A DNA stretch of 64,000 bases from Litorimonas sp039975855 (GTDB taxonomy: Bacteria; Pseudomonadota; Alphaproteobacteria; Caulobacterales; Maricaulaceae). The stretch spans positions 62,001 to 126,000 of the forward strand of contig JBDWGH010000003.1 in assembly GCA_039975855.1 (NCBI GenBank), in the 5' to 3' direction. Below the pieces are notes generated by a model. That model searched no databases. It had not been told where the DNA came from and was given only the letters and a program-made list of their open reading frames with translations. The translations under genes and the position numbers were made by a program. Below are positions 1 to 7,486 of the stretch, in pieces (the stretch's first letter is position 1; every line of letters begins with the position of its first letter).

Positions 1-1392
1 GCGTGTTGTGAAGTCATCATAAATGTCCTGTAATTGGCCGCGATAAGCTTCGGCTTGCGTCGGCGAGAACGGTGTATCCGCAGAATAAGCGCCCGCAAAT
101 TCGCCGCCAATTGTGATGCCTTCTATGTTATATCCCACTTTGGCAAATGTGCCTTCCAGCGCAACTTTACCGCCGAATACACCGATAGATCCGGTGATGG
201 TTTGGGGAAGGGCGACAATGTGATCCGCATGAGCAGACACGTAATATCCTCCTGAGGCGGCATATTGGCCCATGGAAATAACAACGGGCTTTCCGGCGTC
301 ACGTGCTCGGTCGGCAGCGGCCAAGATTTGGTCTGAGGCTGCTGGGCTGCCTCCCGGCGAAGAAACGCGGAAGACGATGGCTTTGACCTTTTTGTCTTTC
401 AGCGCGGCATCAAACCCTGCTGAGACAGTATCTCCGCCCATAGTTACGCCGGGGGAGAAGATGGATCCGCCTGATGACTGACCGGGAAGAACTGCGCCTT
501 GACCGCCAATAAAGGCGATGGTGCTGTCTCCACTTGTTGTGCCTGGGCCATAGGAAGAAAGGCTCGTGAAGGCGATTTTATCATCGCCAACTTTCTTCCG
601 AACATAGTCTTTGGCTTCTTCTAATTGGCCGAGTTTGTCGACCATCCCGGCTTCTAGGGCATCTTCGGCGCTGTGCGGGGAGGCTTTGAGAACTTGGTCG
701 ACGCCTGGTGCTGTCATACCGCGATCGATAGCGATCTGGGAGACCGCATTGTCATATATAGATGTCAGATAGCTTGTCGTGGCTTCGCGATGAGCGTCTG
801 TGAAGTCTGTCTCAGTGTATGAATTCACCGCATTCTTGTATTCATGAAATTGGAAAAACTCCGGATCGGCGTCAAATTTCTCCATGACGCCGCCCAAGAA
901 TTCTGTTTCGGACCGTAAGCCGGATACAGCGAATCCTGTTGTGTCCTGCATCCAGATTTCGTCAGCGGCCGTTACGGCTTGATATGACATCAATGATGTC
1001 CCTTCGAATCCTTGAGCGTGAGCGATGACGAATTTCCCGGATGTTTTGAAGTCCAACAAAGCGAGTCGTAACTCTTCGGCACTCGCCGGAGCCATGCCGT
1101 AATTCTCCGCCCGGATGAAAACGCCCTTCACAGAATCGTCATCCTTGGCGCGGTTGAGGGCATAAACGGTGTCGACAATCGAGCTTGGGTTGTCTCCAAA
1201 CAAGGTTTCTCCGACGGAATGGTCAATCATGGACTGGCGAAGATCCAGAGTGAGAACCTTGTCCGGCGTCTTTTCACCAATGGAGGAGAGGGCTCCCAAA
1301 AGGCCAAAGAACATGAAGATGACAATTAGAAGGACAAAAAATCCGAAAATACCGGCAATTGTTCCGGCCATGGTGATGAAAAACTGGCGCAT
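1..1392 (-). CDS. sppA: Signal peptide peptidase SppA, 67K type (S49 family), 3' end beyond window
   Basis: A membrane-anchored serine protease that degrades cleaved signal peptides in the inner membrane. Reading the minus strand from ATG at 1392 gives 464 codons without a stop, so the C-terminus lies left of the window. Residues 10-35 form one transmembrane anchor. The architecture is that of the long (tandem S49 domain) SppA: the Lys general base is in the N-terminal half (K186, in context HEYKNAVNSYTETDF) and the Ser nucleophile is in the C-terminal half (S380, in QYAASGGYYVSA). Both match the E. coli K209/S409 arrangement. The next gene upstream is the tRNA on the opposite strand, so sppA has its own promoter in the roughly 265-base gap. 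The family call is secure; only the end is missing. Confidence 0.93.
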   Translation of the reverse strand, partial: MRQFFITMAGTIAGIFGFFVLLIVIFMFFGLLGALSSIGEKTPDKVLTLDLRQSMIDHSVGETLFGDNPSSIVDTVYALNRAKDDDSVKGVFIRAENYGMAPASAEELRLALLDFKTSGKFVIAHAQGFEGTSLMSYQAVTAADEIWMQDTTGFAVSGLRSETEFLGGVMEKFDADPEFFQFHEYKNAVNSYTETDFTDAHREATTSYLTSIYDNAVSQIAIDRGMTAPGVDQVLKASPHSAEDALEAGMVDKLGQLEEAKDYVRKKVGDDKIAFTSLSSYGPGTTSGDSTIAFIGGQGAVLPGQSSGGSIFSPGVTMGGDTVSAGFDAALKDKKVKAIVFRVSSPGGSPAASDQILAAADRARDAGKPVVISMGQYAASGGYYVSAHADHIVALPQTITGSIGVFGGKVALEGTFAKVGYNIEGITIGGEFAGAYSADTPFSPTQAEAYRGQLQDIYDDFTTR

Positions 1393-1658
1393 TCGAATCA
1401 GTCCAATCTAAATATAAGTGGCGAGCTTGTTCCAATGCGAGAGCCGCAATGGAAAAAGTTCATTTGATATTTGTTGATAAACGATAAGAACCTGCCCGCA
1501 AGAGGCTATTTTAGCCTTTTCGCAGTAACGCTTTTCGTGATCGTGCGATCTGGCGCTGTTATCAATGTCTCAACTATGACATTTTTTGACCGAAACCCGT
1601 TGCCTTGGCGGTGCGTGCCTATTATGAGGCCGCTCACGTCTGACACCACATGTCATAT

Positions 1659-1732
1659 TGGGGCGTAGCCAAGCGGTAAGGCATCGGGTTTTGATCCCGT
1701 GATCGTTGGTTCGAATCCAGCCGCCCCAACCA
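1659..1732 (+). tRNA. tRNA-Gln (anticodon UUG)
   Basis: A full cloverleaf can be folded by eye. The acceptor stem is TGGGGCG (1659-1665) with CGCCCCA (1722-1728), followed by discriminator A and an encoded CCA (1730-1732). The anticodon loop TTTTGAT carries TTG at the centre, which reads CAA glutamine codons. The T arm contains GGTTCGAATCC. Length is 74 bases with CCA. Confidence 0.95.
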
Positions 1733-1841
1733 TGTTCAATTCCTTGAACATGTCGTAAGTCATTGATTTAAAAATGGCTTCAAGAGATTTTTTCCACAAT
1801 TGTGATCGTTTTCCTCTTGACTGTGGACAAAATCACCTGTC

Positions 1842-1860
1842 TTTGTTACTCTATAACAAA
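1842..1860 (+). promoter_or_regulatory. Zur-like operator upstream of the first TonB operon
   Basis: A perfect 7-bp inverted repeat, TTTGTTA-N5-TAACAAA. The 15-mer at 1844-1858 agrees with the proteobacterial Zur consensus (TGTTATAATATAACA) at 12 of 15 positions by my count. It lies about 140 bases upstream of the first DUF3450 gene. The same GTTA-N5-TAAC geometry recurs twice upstream of the second tonB. Assignment to Zur is inference; another Fur-family or TetR-type repressor could use a similar site. Confidence 0.45.
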
Positions 1861-1937
1861 ATAAAATCAAACTAGCTGAGGATTTTGCAGGAAATTCACT
1901 TGCACTCCATTCCCTGTAATGTTTGATTAAGGAAATC

Positions 1938-1953
1938 GCCCGCCCAAGCGGGC
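1938..1953 (+). other. GC-rich leader hairpin before the TonB operon
   Basis: GCCCGC-CCAA-GCGGGC forms a perfect 6-bp stem with a 4-base loop, 47 bases before the start of the first operon gene. No T-run follows, so it is not an intrinsic terminator. It may stabilise the leader or be incidental. Confidence 0.3.
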
Positions 1954-2000
1954 ATCGATTACGCACCGTAAAAGTGTGCGAACGAATTTGGAGGACGTGA

Positions 2001-2819
2001 GTGGTGAATTTCAGACCCGCCCGTATTGCGCTTTGTTTTGGCCTTTTGGTCAGCACTTCTGTTGGAGTGTCATCAATTGCGCAGGCGCAAGATGCCGATG
2101 CAGCGGTCAACGAATATGTTGGCGTGCTGAACCAAATTCAAAATGTGAAAATTGCGACAGCTCAACGTGAGCTCATGATGGGCCAGCAACAGGCCAACAT
2201 GGAGCTATTGAGATCACAAATCGAAACAGTTCCCGCAACGAAATCTTCTGTTCGCGGTGTTGTCACCGAAATGGTTGCTGAAATCGAAAAAGTAATCGAG
2301 TCTGACTTGCCTTTCCGTAAGGAAGAGCGTTTTGCCCGTTTGGATCGTGTTAGGTCTTTACTGGCGGATGAAACGACTTTGGACTCTGATCTCTTCCGCC
2401 GTGCGATGGCATTATATGATGTCGAGGCAAACTATGGCTATACGATTTCTGCGTATACGGGTGATCACCCGTTGACGCCTGGTCGTCGATTGGCGGCCTG
2501 TAAAGAGGACATCAATTCGTCAACTTGCAATCTTTCAAAAGATCAAATGAAAAGCTTGGGTGATCCTGCAGATCCGGCCCTTGTTGATCTAATTGCCGAC
2601 ACGATCAAGGACGGGAATTACGTCCATTTTGGTCGTCTCTCCTTCATCTATCTTGATTTGGATAGCCGCGAAGGCTTCCGCTGGAGTAAAGAAGCTAATG
2701 GCTGGGAGCCCCTTAGCTCCGGTGATATTTTGAATGCTCGTAAATCCGTTCGCATTGCGCGCGGTGAGAGCGCCCCTGGTGTCGTAACTGCGCCAATTAA
2801 AGTACAAGCGGCGCAATAG
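2001..2819 (+). CDS. DUF3450 family periplasmic protein (TonB-system associated), copy 1
   Basis: A 272-residue secreted protein: signal peptide at residues 1-29 (cleavage near AQAQD), then a coiled-coil segment (about 30-100), then a globular C-terminal part. DUF3450 proteins are usually encoded just before the TtpC-ExbB-ExbD-TonB genes. They are thought to work in the periplasm with that energising complex, but their biochemical role is not known. GTG at 2001 follows GGAGG at 1990-1994 with good spacing; GTG at 2004 is also possible. It is the first gene of an operon reaching to 8998. It has a Cys pair (CKEDINSSTC, about residues 168-177) that the second copy lacks. Confidence 0.8.
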   Translation: MVNFRPARIALCFGLLVSTSVGVSSIAQAQDADAAVNEYVGVLNQIQNVKIATAQRELMMGQQQANMELLRSQIETVPATKSSVRGVVTEMVAEIEKVIESDLPFRKEERFARLDRVRSLLADETTLDSDLFRRAMALYDVEANYGYTISAYTGDHPLTPGRRLAACKEDINSSTCNLSKDQMKSLGDPADPALVDLIADTIKDGNYVHFGRLSFIYLDLDSREGFRWSKEANGWEPLSSGDILNARKSVRIARGESAPGVVTAPIKVQAAQ

Positions 2820-2910
2820 CGACGCCTCATAAACCCTATGCGGGTGGGACGTTGGCGCAGTGCCAGTCTCTCATTTTGCAACGCAAATTAAAGCAGCCTG
2901 GAAGGAAACC

Positions 2911-3675
2911 ATGTTAAAATCTTCAATCGCCAAGCGCCTGATGCTGGCCGGTGTTGCAGTCGGACTGCTCGCCGCCCCAGCTGCACAGGCCCAGCTTGAT
3001 ACCGCACTCAGTGTGGCAAAGTCATCGACGGCCGCTGCTGCGGCGTCGCAGCGTCAAGTCGAGCAACTGGATGACCAGGCAGATAATGCGGTCCGTGAAT
3101 TCCGGGCTGTTCTTCAGCAGAAAGACAATATCGAGTTGTTTGTGGCGCAGCAGGAAATTTTCCGTGCATCGCAGCAAAGCGAAATTACATCTTTGCGTCG
3201 TCAGCTGGGTACGGTTGAGCAGATCAAGCAGGGCATGAGCCCAATGATGTTGAAAATGGCTGCGGCGCTGGAAGACAGCATCAAATCCGACCTGCCTTTC
3301 AATATTAACGAGCGTCTCGCGCGGATTGACAATGTTAAATCCGTTCTTGGCGATCCAAACGTATCGCCGGCTGAGCAATATCGCCGCGTTTTGAATGCGT
3401 ACAAAATTGAAGTCACTTACGGAATGGGTATCGACTCATACGAAGGGGCTCACCCAACGAAGCCAGGCAATGTGGTCAACTTTGTTCGGTTTGGTCGGAC
3501 TTCGCTCGTTTATGTCTCCAAAGACGAAAGCGAGATCGCAATTTACAAGCTGGGTAGCAAGAGCTGGGAAGTTCTTGGCGGCGCAGATGCCATTCAACTC
3601 CGTCAGGCAATTCGTATTGCTAAAGGCGAAGCAGCTCCTGGATTGGTCTATGCACCTGTCCTGGGCGGCAAATAG
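2911..3675 (+). CDS. DUF3450 family periplasmic protein, copy 2
   Basis: A 254-residue paralogue of the preceding gene. It shares the signal peptide (ending AAQAQ), the N-terminal coiled coil, and the C-terminal motif order: ...SDLPFNINERLARID..., ...RYRR-like helix..., ...VNFVRFGRTSLVYVS..., ...RQAIRIAKGEAAPG. The first copy has matching segments (SDLPFRKEERFARLD, VHFGRLSFIYLD, RKSVRIARGESAPG), so the two arose by tandem duplication. I chose ATG at 2911 because GGAAGGA lies 4-10 bases upstream; a longer frame begins at 2860 but would put about 17 residues before the signal peptide. It is 18 bases from the next gene and probably co-transcribed. Confidence 0.82.
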   Translation: MLKSSIAKRLMLAGVAVGLLAAPAAQAQLDTALSVAKSSTAAAAASQRQVEQLDDQADNAVREFRAVLQQKDNIELFVAQQEIFRASQQSEITSLRRQLGTVEQIKQGMSPMMLKMAAALEDSIKSDLPFNINERLARIDNVKSVLGDPNVSPAEQYRRVLNAYKIEVTYGMGIDSYEGAHPTKPGNVVNFVRFGRTSLVYVSKDESEIAIYKLGSKSWEVLGGADAIQLRQAIRIAKGEAAPGLVYAPVLGGK

Positions 3676-3693
3676 AATAGAGGAATCTTTAAC

Positions 3694-5112
3694 ATGAGCG
3701 TCAAAATGAAATTTATCTCAAAAGCGACGGCGGCCGTGTTCGGTTCCGCCCTGCTGTTGTCGGCTGGTCCGGCTTCGGCTCAAATTAACTCGGTTGATGC
3801 CCTCCTAAACGACATTCGTCAGAATGCGGCTAAGGTTGAGCAAGAAAACCGCGCGCGCGAACAGCAGTTCCGCCAACGTGCCAATGAGCAGTCTGGTATG
3901 CTAAGTTCAGCACAGCAGGAATTGCGTCAGTTGGAAGCTCGCGCGGCCAATGTTGAGCGTTCATTCGCGGCTAACCGCAACCAAATCGATCAGCTCGAAG
4001 TTGAATTGCGCGCCGCGCAAGGCGATTTTGGTGAAGTTTTCGGTCTCGCCCGTTCAAAGGCTGGTGAGTTCAAGGCGCTCCTCGATAGCTCTTTGATTAC
4101 TGCGCAGTATCCTAAGCGGACAGCTATTTTGGGCCGTATTTCGGAATCAAAAGCTCTGCCTTCTGCAGAAGATTTGGATAGCATTTGGCAGTCCATGCTT
4201 CAGGAAATCAAAGCTCAGCGTCAAGTCGCAGAGTTTACAGCACCTGTTGCAAACATCGATGATGGCGCCGAGCAGGCTGTTACACGTGTAGGTCCATTCT
4301 CGGTCTTCACTTCAGACAGCGCTCAGTTCCTAGATTATAAAAAGCCGGATGCAGAATCAGGCGAAAACGCACCGCTTCTAACGAAGTTGCCAAGCCAGCC
4401 AGGTGGTCAAATTTCATCCGCTGCTAAAAAAGTTGCATCTGCAGCTGAAGGCGAATTGGTCTATGCTCCGCTTGATCCAACTCGCGGTGAGTTGCTGAAA
4501 TCATTTGAGCGCGTTCCGTCCTTCTACGAACGTCACTGGGTTCAAGGTGGTAACATCGGTAAATTCATCATCATCATGGCCTTCTTGGGTGTGTTGTTCG
4601 GTATCTTTAACCTAATCCGTTTGTTCTTCGCGAAAATGGCTATCAATGGTCAGAAGCGTAAGGCGCAACCGTCTAAATCTAACGCTCTTGGTCGTGTTAT
4701 GCTGGCCTATGAAGGAGCTCAGAACAAAGATGCAGATACTGTTGAGTTGAAACTCGACGAAGCCATCTTGCGTGAGTCACCGAAATTCGAATTCGGCCTG
4801 AACATCCTCAAGCTCTTGGCTGGTGTTGCACCGCTCCTCGGTCTTTTGGGTACGGTTACTGGTATGATCCAGACCTTCCAAGCCATGATGATCTACGGAA
4901 CCGGCGATCCACAGCTTATGGCTGGTGGTATCTCTGTTGCGCTTGTGACCACAATGTTGGGTCTCTATGCGGCTATCCCGCTTCTCGTCATCCACAGCTT
5001 CTGTGCCTCAATGGCGCGGTCAGTCCAGGGTACACTTGAAGAGCAGTCTGCTGGTATTGTTGCCCGACACGTCGAAACACGTGGTCTCGGTAGCGCATCA
5101 AGCATCGCTTAG
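3694..5112 (+). CDS. TtpC-like MotA/TolQ/ExbB proton channel protein with periplasmic coiled-coil domain
   Basis: A 472-residue inner-membrane protein. It has a signal-like N-terminus (1-29, ending ASAQ) and a long coiled coil of Gln/Arg/Glu-rich helices (about 40-115). A periplasmic region to about 280 is followed by a transmembrane helix (about 288-310) and the conserved MotA/TolQ/ExbB core (about 355-455). The core contains LKLLAGVAPLLGLLGTVTGM and GGISVALVTTMLGLYAAIPLL. This is the layout of TtpC, the fourth protein of TonB2-type systems in Vibrio and relatives, which sits in the complex with ExbB2 and ExbD2. RBS AGAGGA precedes ATG 3694. The downstream exbB starts 34 bases later. Confidence 0.88.
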   Translation: MSVKMKFISKATAAVFGSALLLSAGPASAQINSVDALLNDIRQNAAKVEQENRAREQQFRQRANEQSGMLSSAQQELRQLEARAANVERSFAANRNQIDQLEVELRAAQGDFGEVFGLARSKAGEFKALLDSSLITAQYPKRTAILGRISESKALPSAEDLDSIWQSMLQEIKAQRQVAEFTAPVANIDDGAEQAVTRVGPFSVFTSDSAQFLDYKKPDAESGENAPLLTKLPSQPGGQISSAAKKVASAAEGELVYAPLDPTRGELLKSFERVPSFYERHWVQGGNIGKFIIIMAFLGVLFGIFNLIRLFFAKMAINGQKRKAQPSKSNALGRVMLAYEGAQNKDADTVELKLDEAILRESPKFEFGLNILKLLAGVAPLLGLLGTVTGMIQTFQAMMIYGTGDPQLMAGGISVALVTTMLGLYAAIPLLVIHSFCASMARSVQGTLEEQSAGIVARHVETRGLGSASSIA

Positions 5113-5146
5113 GGTCATTCACGCAAGACGACGAAAGGCTTAAGCC

Positions 5147-5680
5147 ATGGAAAATGTCTATAACGGTCTCCAGGAATTCCTGGGGACTGGCGGAAATATC
5201 CTCTTCTACATCATGATCTTGGCATTCTTTATGTTCACGTTCATTCTGGAAAGGTTCGCCTACTACCTCTTTGCGCACAAACCGCTCAAGGCCCGTTTGA
5301 TGGCGGAGTGGGACGAACGGGAAGACAAAACATCTTGGCGCGCAAGTGCCATCAAAGATGAGCTTGTCAGCCAAGTCAAAGAACGCACAGGTGCCAATGT
5401 TGGCATCATCAAAACTCTGGTTGCTCTTGCGCCCCTTATGGGTCTGCTGGGTACAGTGACCGGAATGATTGAAGTGTTCGACGTGATGGCGCTGTCTGGA
5501 TCTTCAAATGCACGTCTCATGGCGGGCGGGGTCTTTAAGGCCACGATCCCAACCATGGCCGGTATGATGGTCGCATTGTCAGGATTGATATTTGCGACAA
5601 TCTTGCCGCGTATGAGTGCACGCGAAACGGCAAAATTTGCCAATGACCTCGATGAATCCACAGCTCGTGCTGCGGCTTAA
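5147..5680 (+). CDS. exbB: ExbB-type proton channel subunit
   Basis: A 177-residue MotA/TolQ/ExbB protein with three predicted membrane segments (about 18-40, 95-115, 135-160). The conserved core has IKTLVALAPLMGLLGTVTGM and GGVFKATIPTMAGMMVALSG. With ExbD it forms the proton-driven motor that powers TonB. It lies between the TtpC-like gene and two exbD genes with short gaps (34 and 22 bases), so one operon is likely. It is compact, like ExbB2 of TonB2 systems. Confidence 0.92.
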   Translation: MENVYNGLQEFLGTGGNILFYIMILAFFMFTFILERFAYYLFAHKPLKARLMAEWDEREDKTSWRASAIKDELVSQVKERTGANVGIIKTLVALAPLMGLLGTVTGMIEVFDVMALSGSSNARLMAGGVFKATIPTMAGMMVALSGLIFATILPRMSARETAKFANDLDESTARAAA

Positions 5681-5702
5681 CCGGCTCTAGAAAGGACATT
5701 TT

Positions 5703-6119
5703 ATGAGACGTGCTCGCCGTAACCAAGCTAATGATGCTGCCGAACCGGATATGACTCCGATGCTCGACATCGTCTTTATCATGCTGATTTTCTTCATCGT
5801 GACAGCGACGTTCCTAGACGAAACAGGGATCGATCTGACGCAACCTCCACCTCCACCGGATAGCGATATCCCGCCTCCAGATTCACAAGCGATTACTGTT
5901 TATGTTGATAATCGTGATGCCTGCGCAGTTGATGGACGGACGACGGGTTGTGATCGTGTCATCCTCGCTGTGGAACGCCTCTTGGCCGAAAAACCGAAGG
6001 CTTCAGTTATTCTCCGGATGGATGAGAGAGCTACGCACAGAAATTTGGTTATGATTAAAGACGGTTTGGATCAGTCAGGTTTGGCTTCTAAAATCGAAAT
6101 TGTTCGGAACGCCGGATAA
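5703..6119 (+). CDS. exbD: ExbD-type biopolymer transport protein, copy 1
   Basis: A 138-residue protein with one N-terminal membrane helix containing the essential Asp in the motif DMTPMLDIVFIMLIFFIVTA (about 18-37), followed by a periplasmic domain. It has a proline-rich stretch just after the helix (QPPPPPDSDIPPPDS) and two cysteines about ten residues apart in the periplasmic part (DACAVDGRTTGC). RBS AGAAAGGA precedes ATG 5703. A 119-base gap with a hairpin separates it from the second exbD. Confidence 0.92.
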   Translation: MRRARRNQANDAAEPDMTPMLDIVFIMLIFFIVTATFLDETGIDLTQPPPPPDSDIPPPDSQAITVYVDNRDACAVDGRTTGCDRVILAVERLLAEKPKASVILRMDERATHRNLVMIKDGLDQSGLASKIEIVRNAG

Positions 6120-6126
6120 ATCGCTT

Positions 6127-6146
6127 CCGCGCTATTTTTGGCGCGG
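6127..6146 (+). other. Intercistronic hairpin between the two exbD genes
   Basis: CCGCGC and GCGCGG form a 6-bp stem with an 8-base loop (TATTTTTG). There is no T-run after it, so it is not a clear terminator. It may set processing or stability of the operon mRNA, as the gap here (119 bases) is larger than elsewhere in the operon. Confidence 0.4.
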
Positions 6147-6238
6147 GAACATCTCCGAGACATCTTATGATTATCGGAAACTGTAATAACATCGCACCTG
6201 CACTTGCATTTGCGTTCAATTTGTAATAAGGTAACATC

Positions 6239-6634
6239 ATGGCAAGACGTGGTCGCACAGTCATCCCTGAAGAGGATACAGAGCTAAACATGACGCCAAT
6301 GTTGGACGTTGTTTTTATCCTATTGATCTTTTTCATCGTCACATCAGTCTTCGTGAAGACGCCCGGTATTGATCCGGCGCAGCCTGAAGCCACTCTCGAC
6401 GGTGAAGTTAAACCGACTATTCTCGTTGCCGTGAATGCTCAGAACGAGGTTTGGATTGATAAACGCCCCTACGATATTGGCGAAATTCGTCCAATCATTC
6501 AGTCTATTCTCGCCGAAAGCCCAAAGGCTGAAGCGATCATCAAAGCCGACCGTGATGCCGAAGTTGGCATTGTGATGTCAGTGCAAGAGTTGATGCAGGA
6601 ATTGGAAATCAATACCCGCGTCGGTACAGAGTAA
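6239..6634 (+). CDS. exbD: ExbD-type biopolymer transport protein, copy 2
   Basis: A 131-residue ExbD paralogue. The single membrane helix carries the proton-carrying Asp in LNMTPMLDVVFILLIFFIVT (about 18-37); a periplasmic alpha/beta domain follows. Unlike copy 1 it has neither the poly-proline segment nor the Cys pair. Paired ExbD paralogues are usual in DUF3450/TtpC-type TonB operons and may form the heteromeric ExbD pair in the pore. ATG 6239 follows AAGG at 6227-6230; tonB begins 12 bases after the stop. Confidence 0.92.
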   Translation: MARRGRTVIPEEDTELNMTPMLDVVFILLIFFIVTSVFVKTPGIDPAQPEATLDGEVKPTILVAVNAQNEVWIDKRPYDIGEIRPIIQSILAESPKAEAIIKADRDAEVGIVMSVQELMQELEINTRVGTE

Positions 6635-6646
6635 GAGGACAGTACT

Positions 6647-7297
6647 ATGAAGAACGCTATTCGTTGGATCGTTTTCACACCTCTTGCCGCTTTTTTTACG
6701 GTTCTTTTGTTCCTCGCCATGCGTGCGTTGATTTCAGGAGAGTTTAAGCCTCAGGACAAAGGCGAAACTGCAACCTTTGAAATCAACCCAAAGGTTGAGG
6801 ACATCAAAGTCATCGAACGTGAGACCCGAGTCGACAAAGTCAAAAAAGTCATCACGCCACCGCCACCGCCGCAAATTGAGCGTGCGAAAGCAGATAAGCC
6901 GACTGAGAAAATTGCTTCCATCGAGGGTGCGATCCCAGAGTTTGAAACACCTAAGATTGACGCATCTAACTTCAAGATTACGGTATCAGACCGGGATGCG
7001 CAGCCACTCGTGCGTATTCCGCCGATTTTCCCGCCGCGTTTCTTGCAGGGTGATAACTCCGGCTATTGTAAAGTGCGTTTCGACGTGAGCCCCGAGGGAC
7101 AGCCGTTTAACGTTGTGACAACTGTATGTACTTCGAAACAGTTGGAACGTGCGACAGTTAAATCTGTCCAAAAATGGAAATATAACCCGAAAATCGTAGA
7201 CGGACGTTCCGTTTCTCGGAGTGGTGTGGAGTCCACAATTCGTTTTGATCTTCAAGACGAACGTGGTCGTAAGCTTCCATTGCCGTCAGGTTACTAG
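6647..7297 (+). CDS. tonB: TonB energy transducer, copy 1
   Basis: A 216-residue periplasm-spanning protein. The N-terminal membrane anchor is at about 7-29. A short spacer with only one proline run (TPPPPPQ, about 70) follows, then the C-terminal TonB domain (about 120-216). The domain shows RIPPIFPPRFLQG, GYCKVRFDVSPEGQPFNV and VQKWKYNPK, typical of TonB domains that touch the TonB box of outer-membrane receptors. Two cysteines (SGYC and TTVC) flank the second strand of the domain and are conserved in the second TonB below, so a disulfide is plausible. The spacer is much shorter than in E. coli TonB. The C-terminal end is LPLPSGY. Confidence 0.92.
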   Translation: MKNAIRWIVFTPLAAFFTVLLFLAMRALISGEFKPQDKGETATFEINPKVEDIKVIERETRVDKVKKVITPPPPPQIERAKADKPTEKIASIEGAIPEFETPKIDASNFKITVSDRDAQPLVRIPPIFPPRFLQGDNSGYCKVRFDVSPEGQPFNVVTTVCTSKQLERATVKSVQKWKYNPKIVDGRSVSRSGVESTIRFDLQDERGRKLPLPSGY

Positions 7298-7345
7298 AGA
7301 GCACATACGAAGCGGCTAACAACAGCCGCATCGTTTCACTAAATA

Positions 7346-7371
7346 TTCCAGCTCAGATTATCGAGCTGGAA
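7346..7371 (+). other. Intercistronic hairpin between tonB and TPR gene
   Basis: TTCCAGCTC and GAGCTGGAA make a perfect 9-bp stem around an 8-base loop. No T-run follows. It sits in the 189-base gap between tonB and the TPR gene and probably affects mRNA processing or stability rather than ending transcription. Confidence 0.45.
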
Positions 7372-7486
7372 GATAGAACACAAAGCGACGCGACAGAGTT
7401 GAGTTTTCGATCTGTGGTGATGTTTTACAGGATTTTATTCGAATATAATTTTGGATTTAGTCGTCAACAGCAAGGATGAAACCATC

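Noticed and set aside
1600..1625. Possible tRNA-Gln promoter (TTGCCT ... TATTAT)
   Set aside because: The spacer is only 14 bases; a TTGACC further upstream is 28 bases away. Neither is a convincing sigma-70 spacing.
1659..1800. tRNA-Gln as an integration site for a mobile element
   Set aside because: No integrase gene is present, and I saw no second copy of the tRNA 3' end in the window. The GTA lies 30 kb away and is not an integrating prophage.
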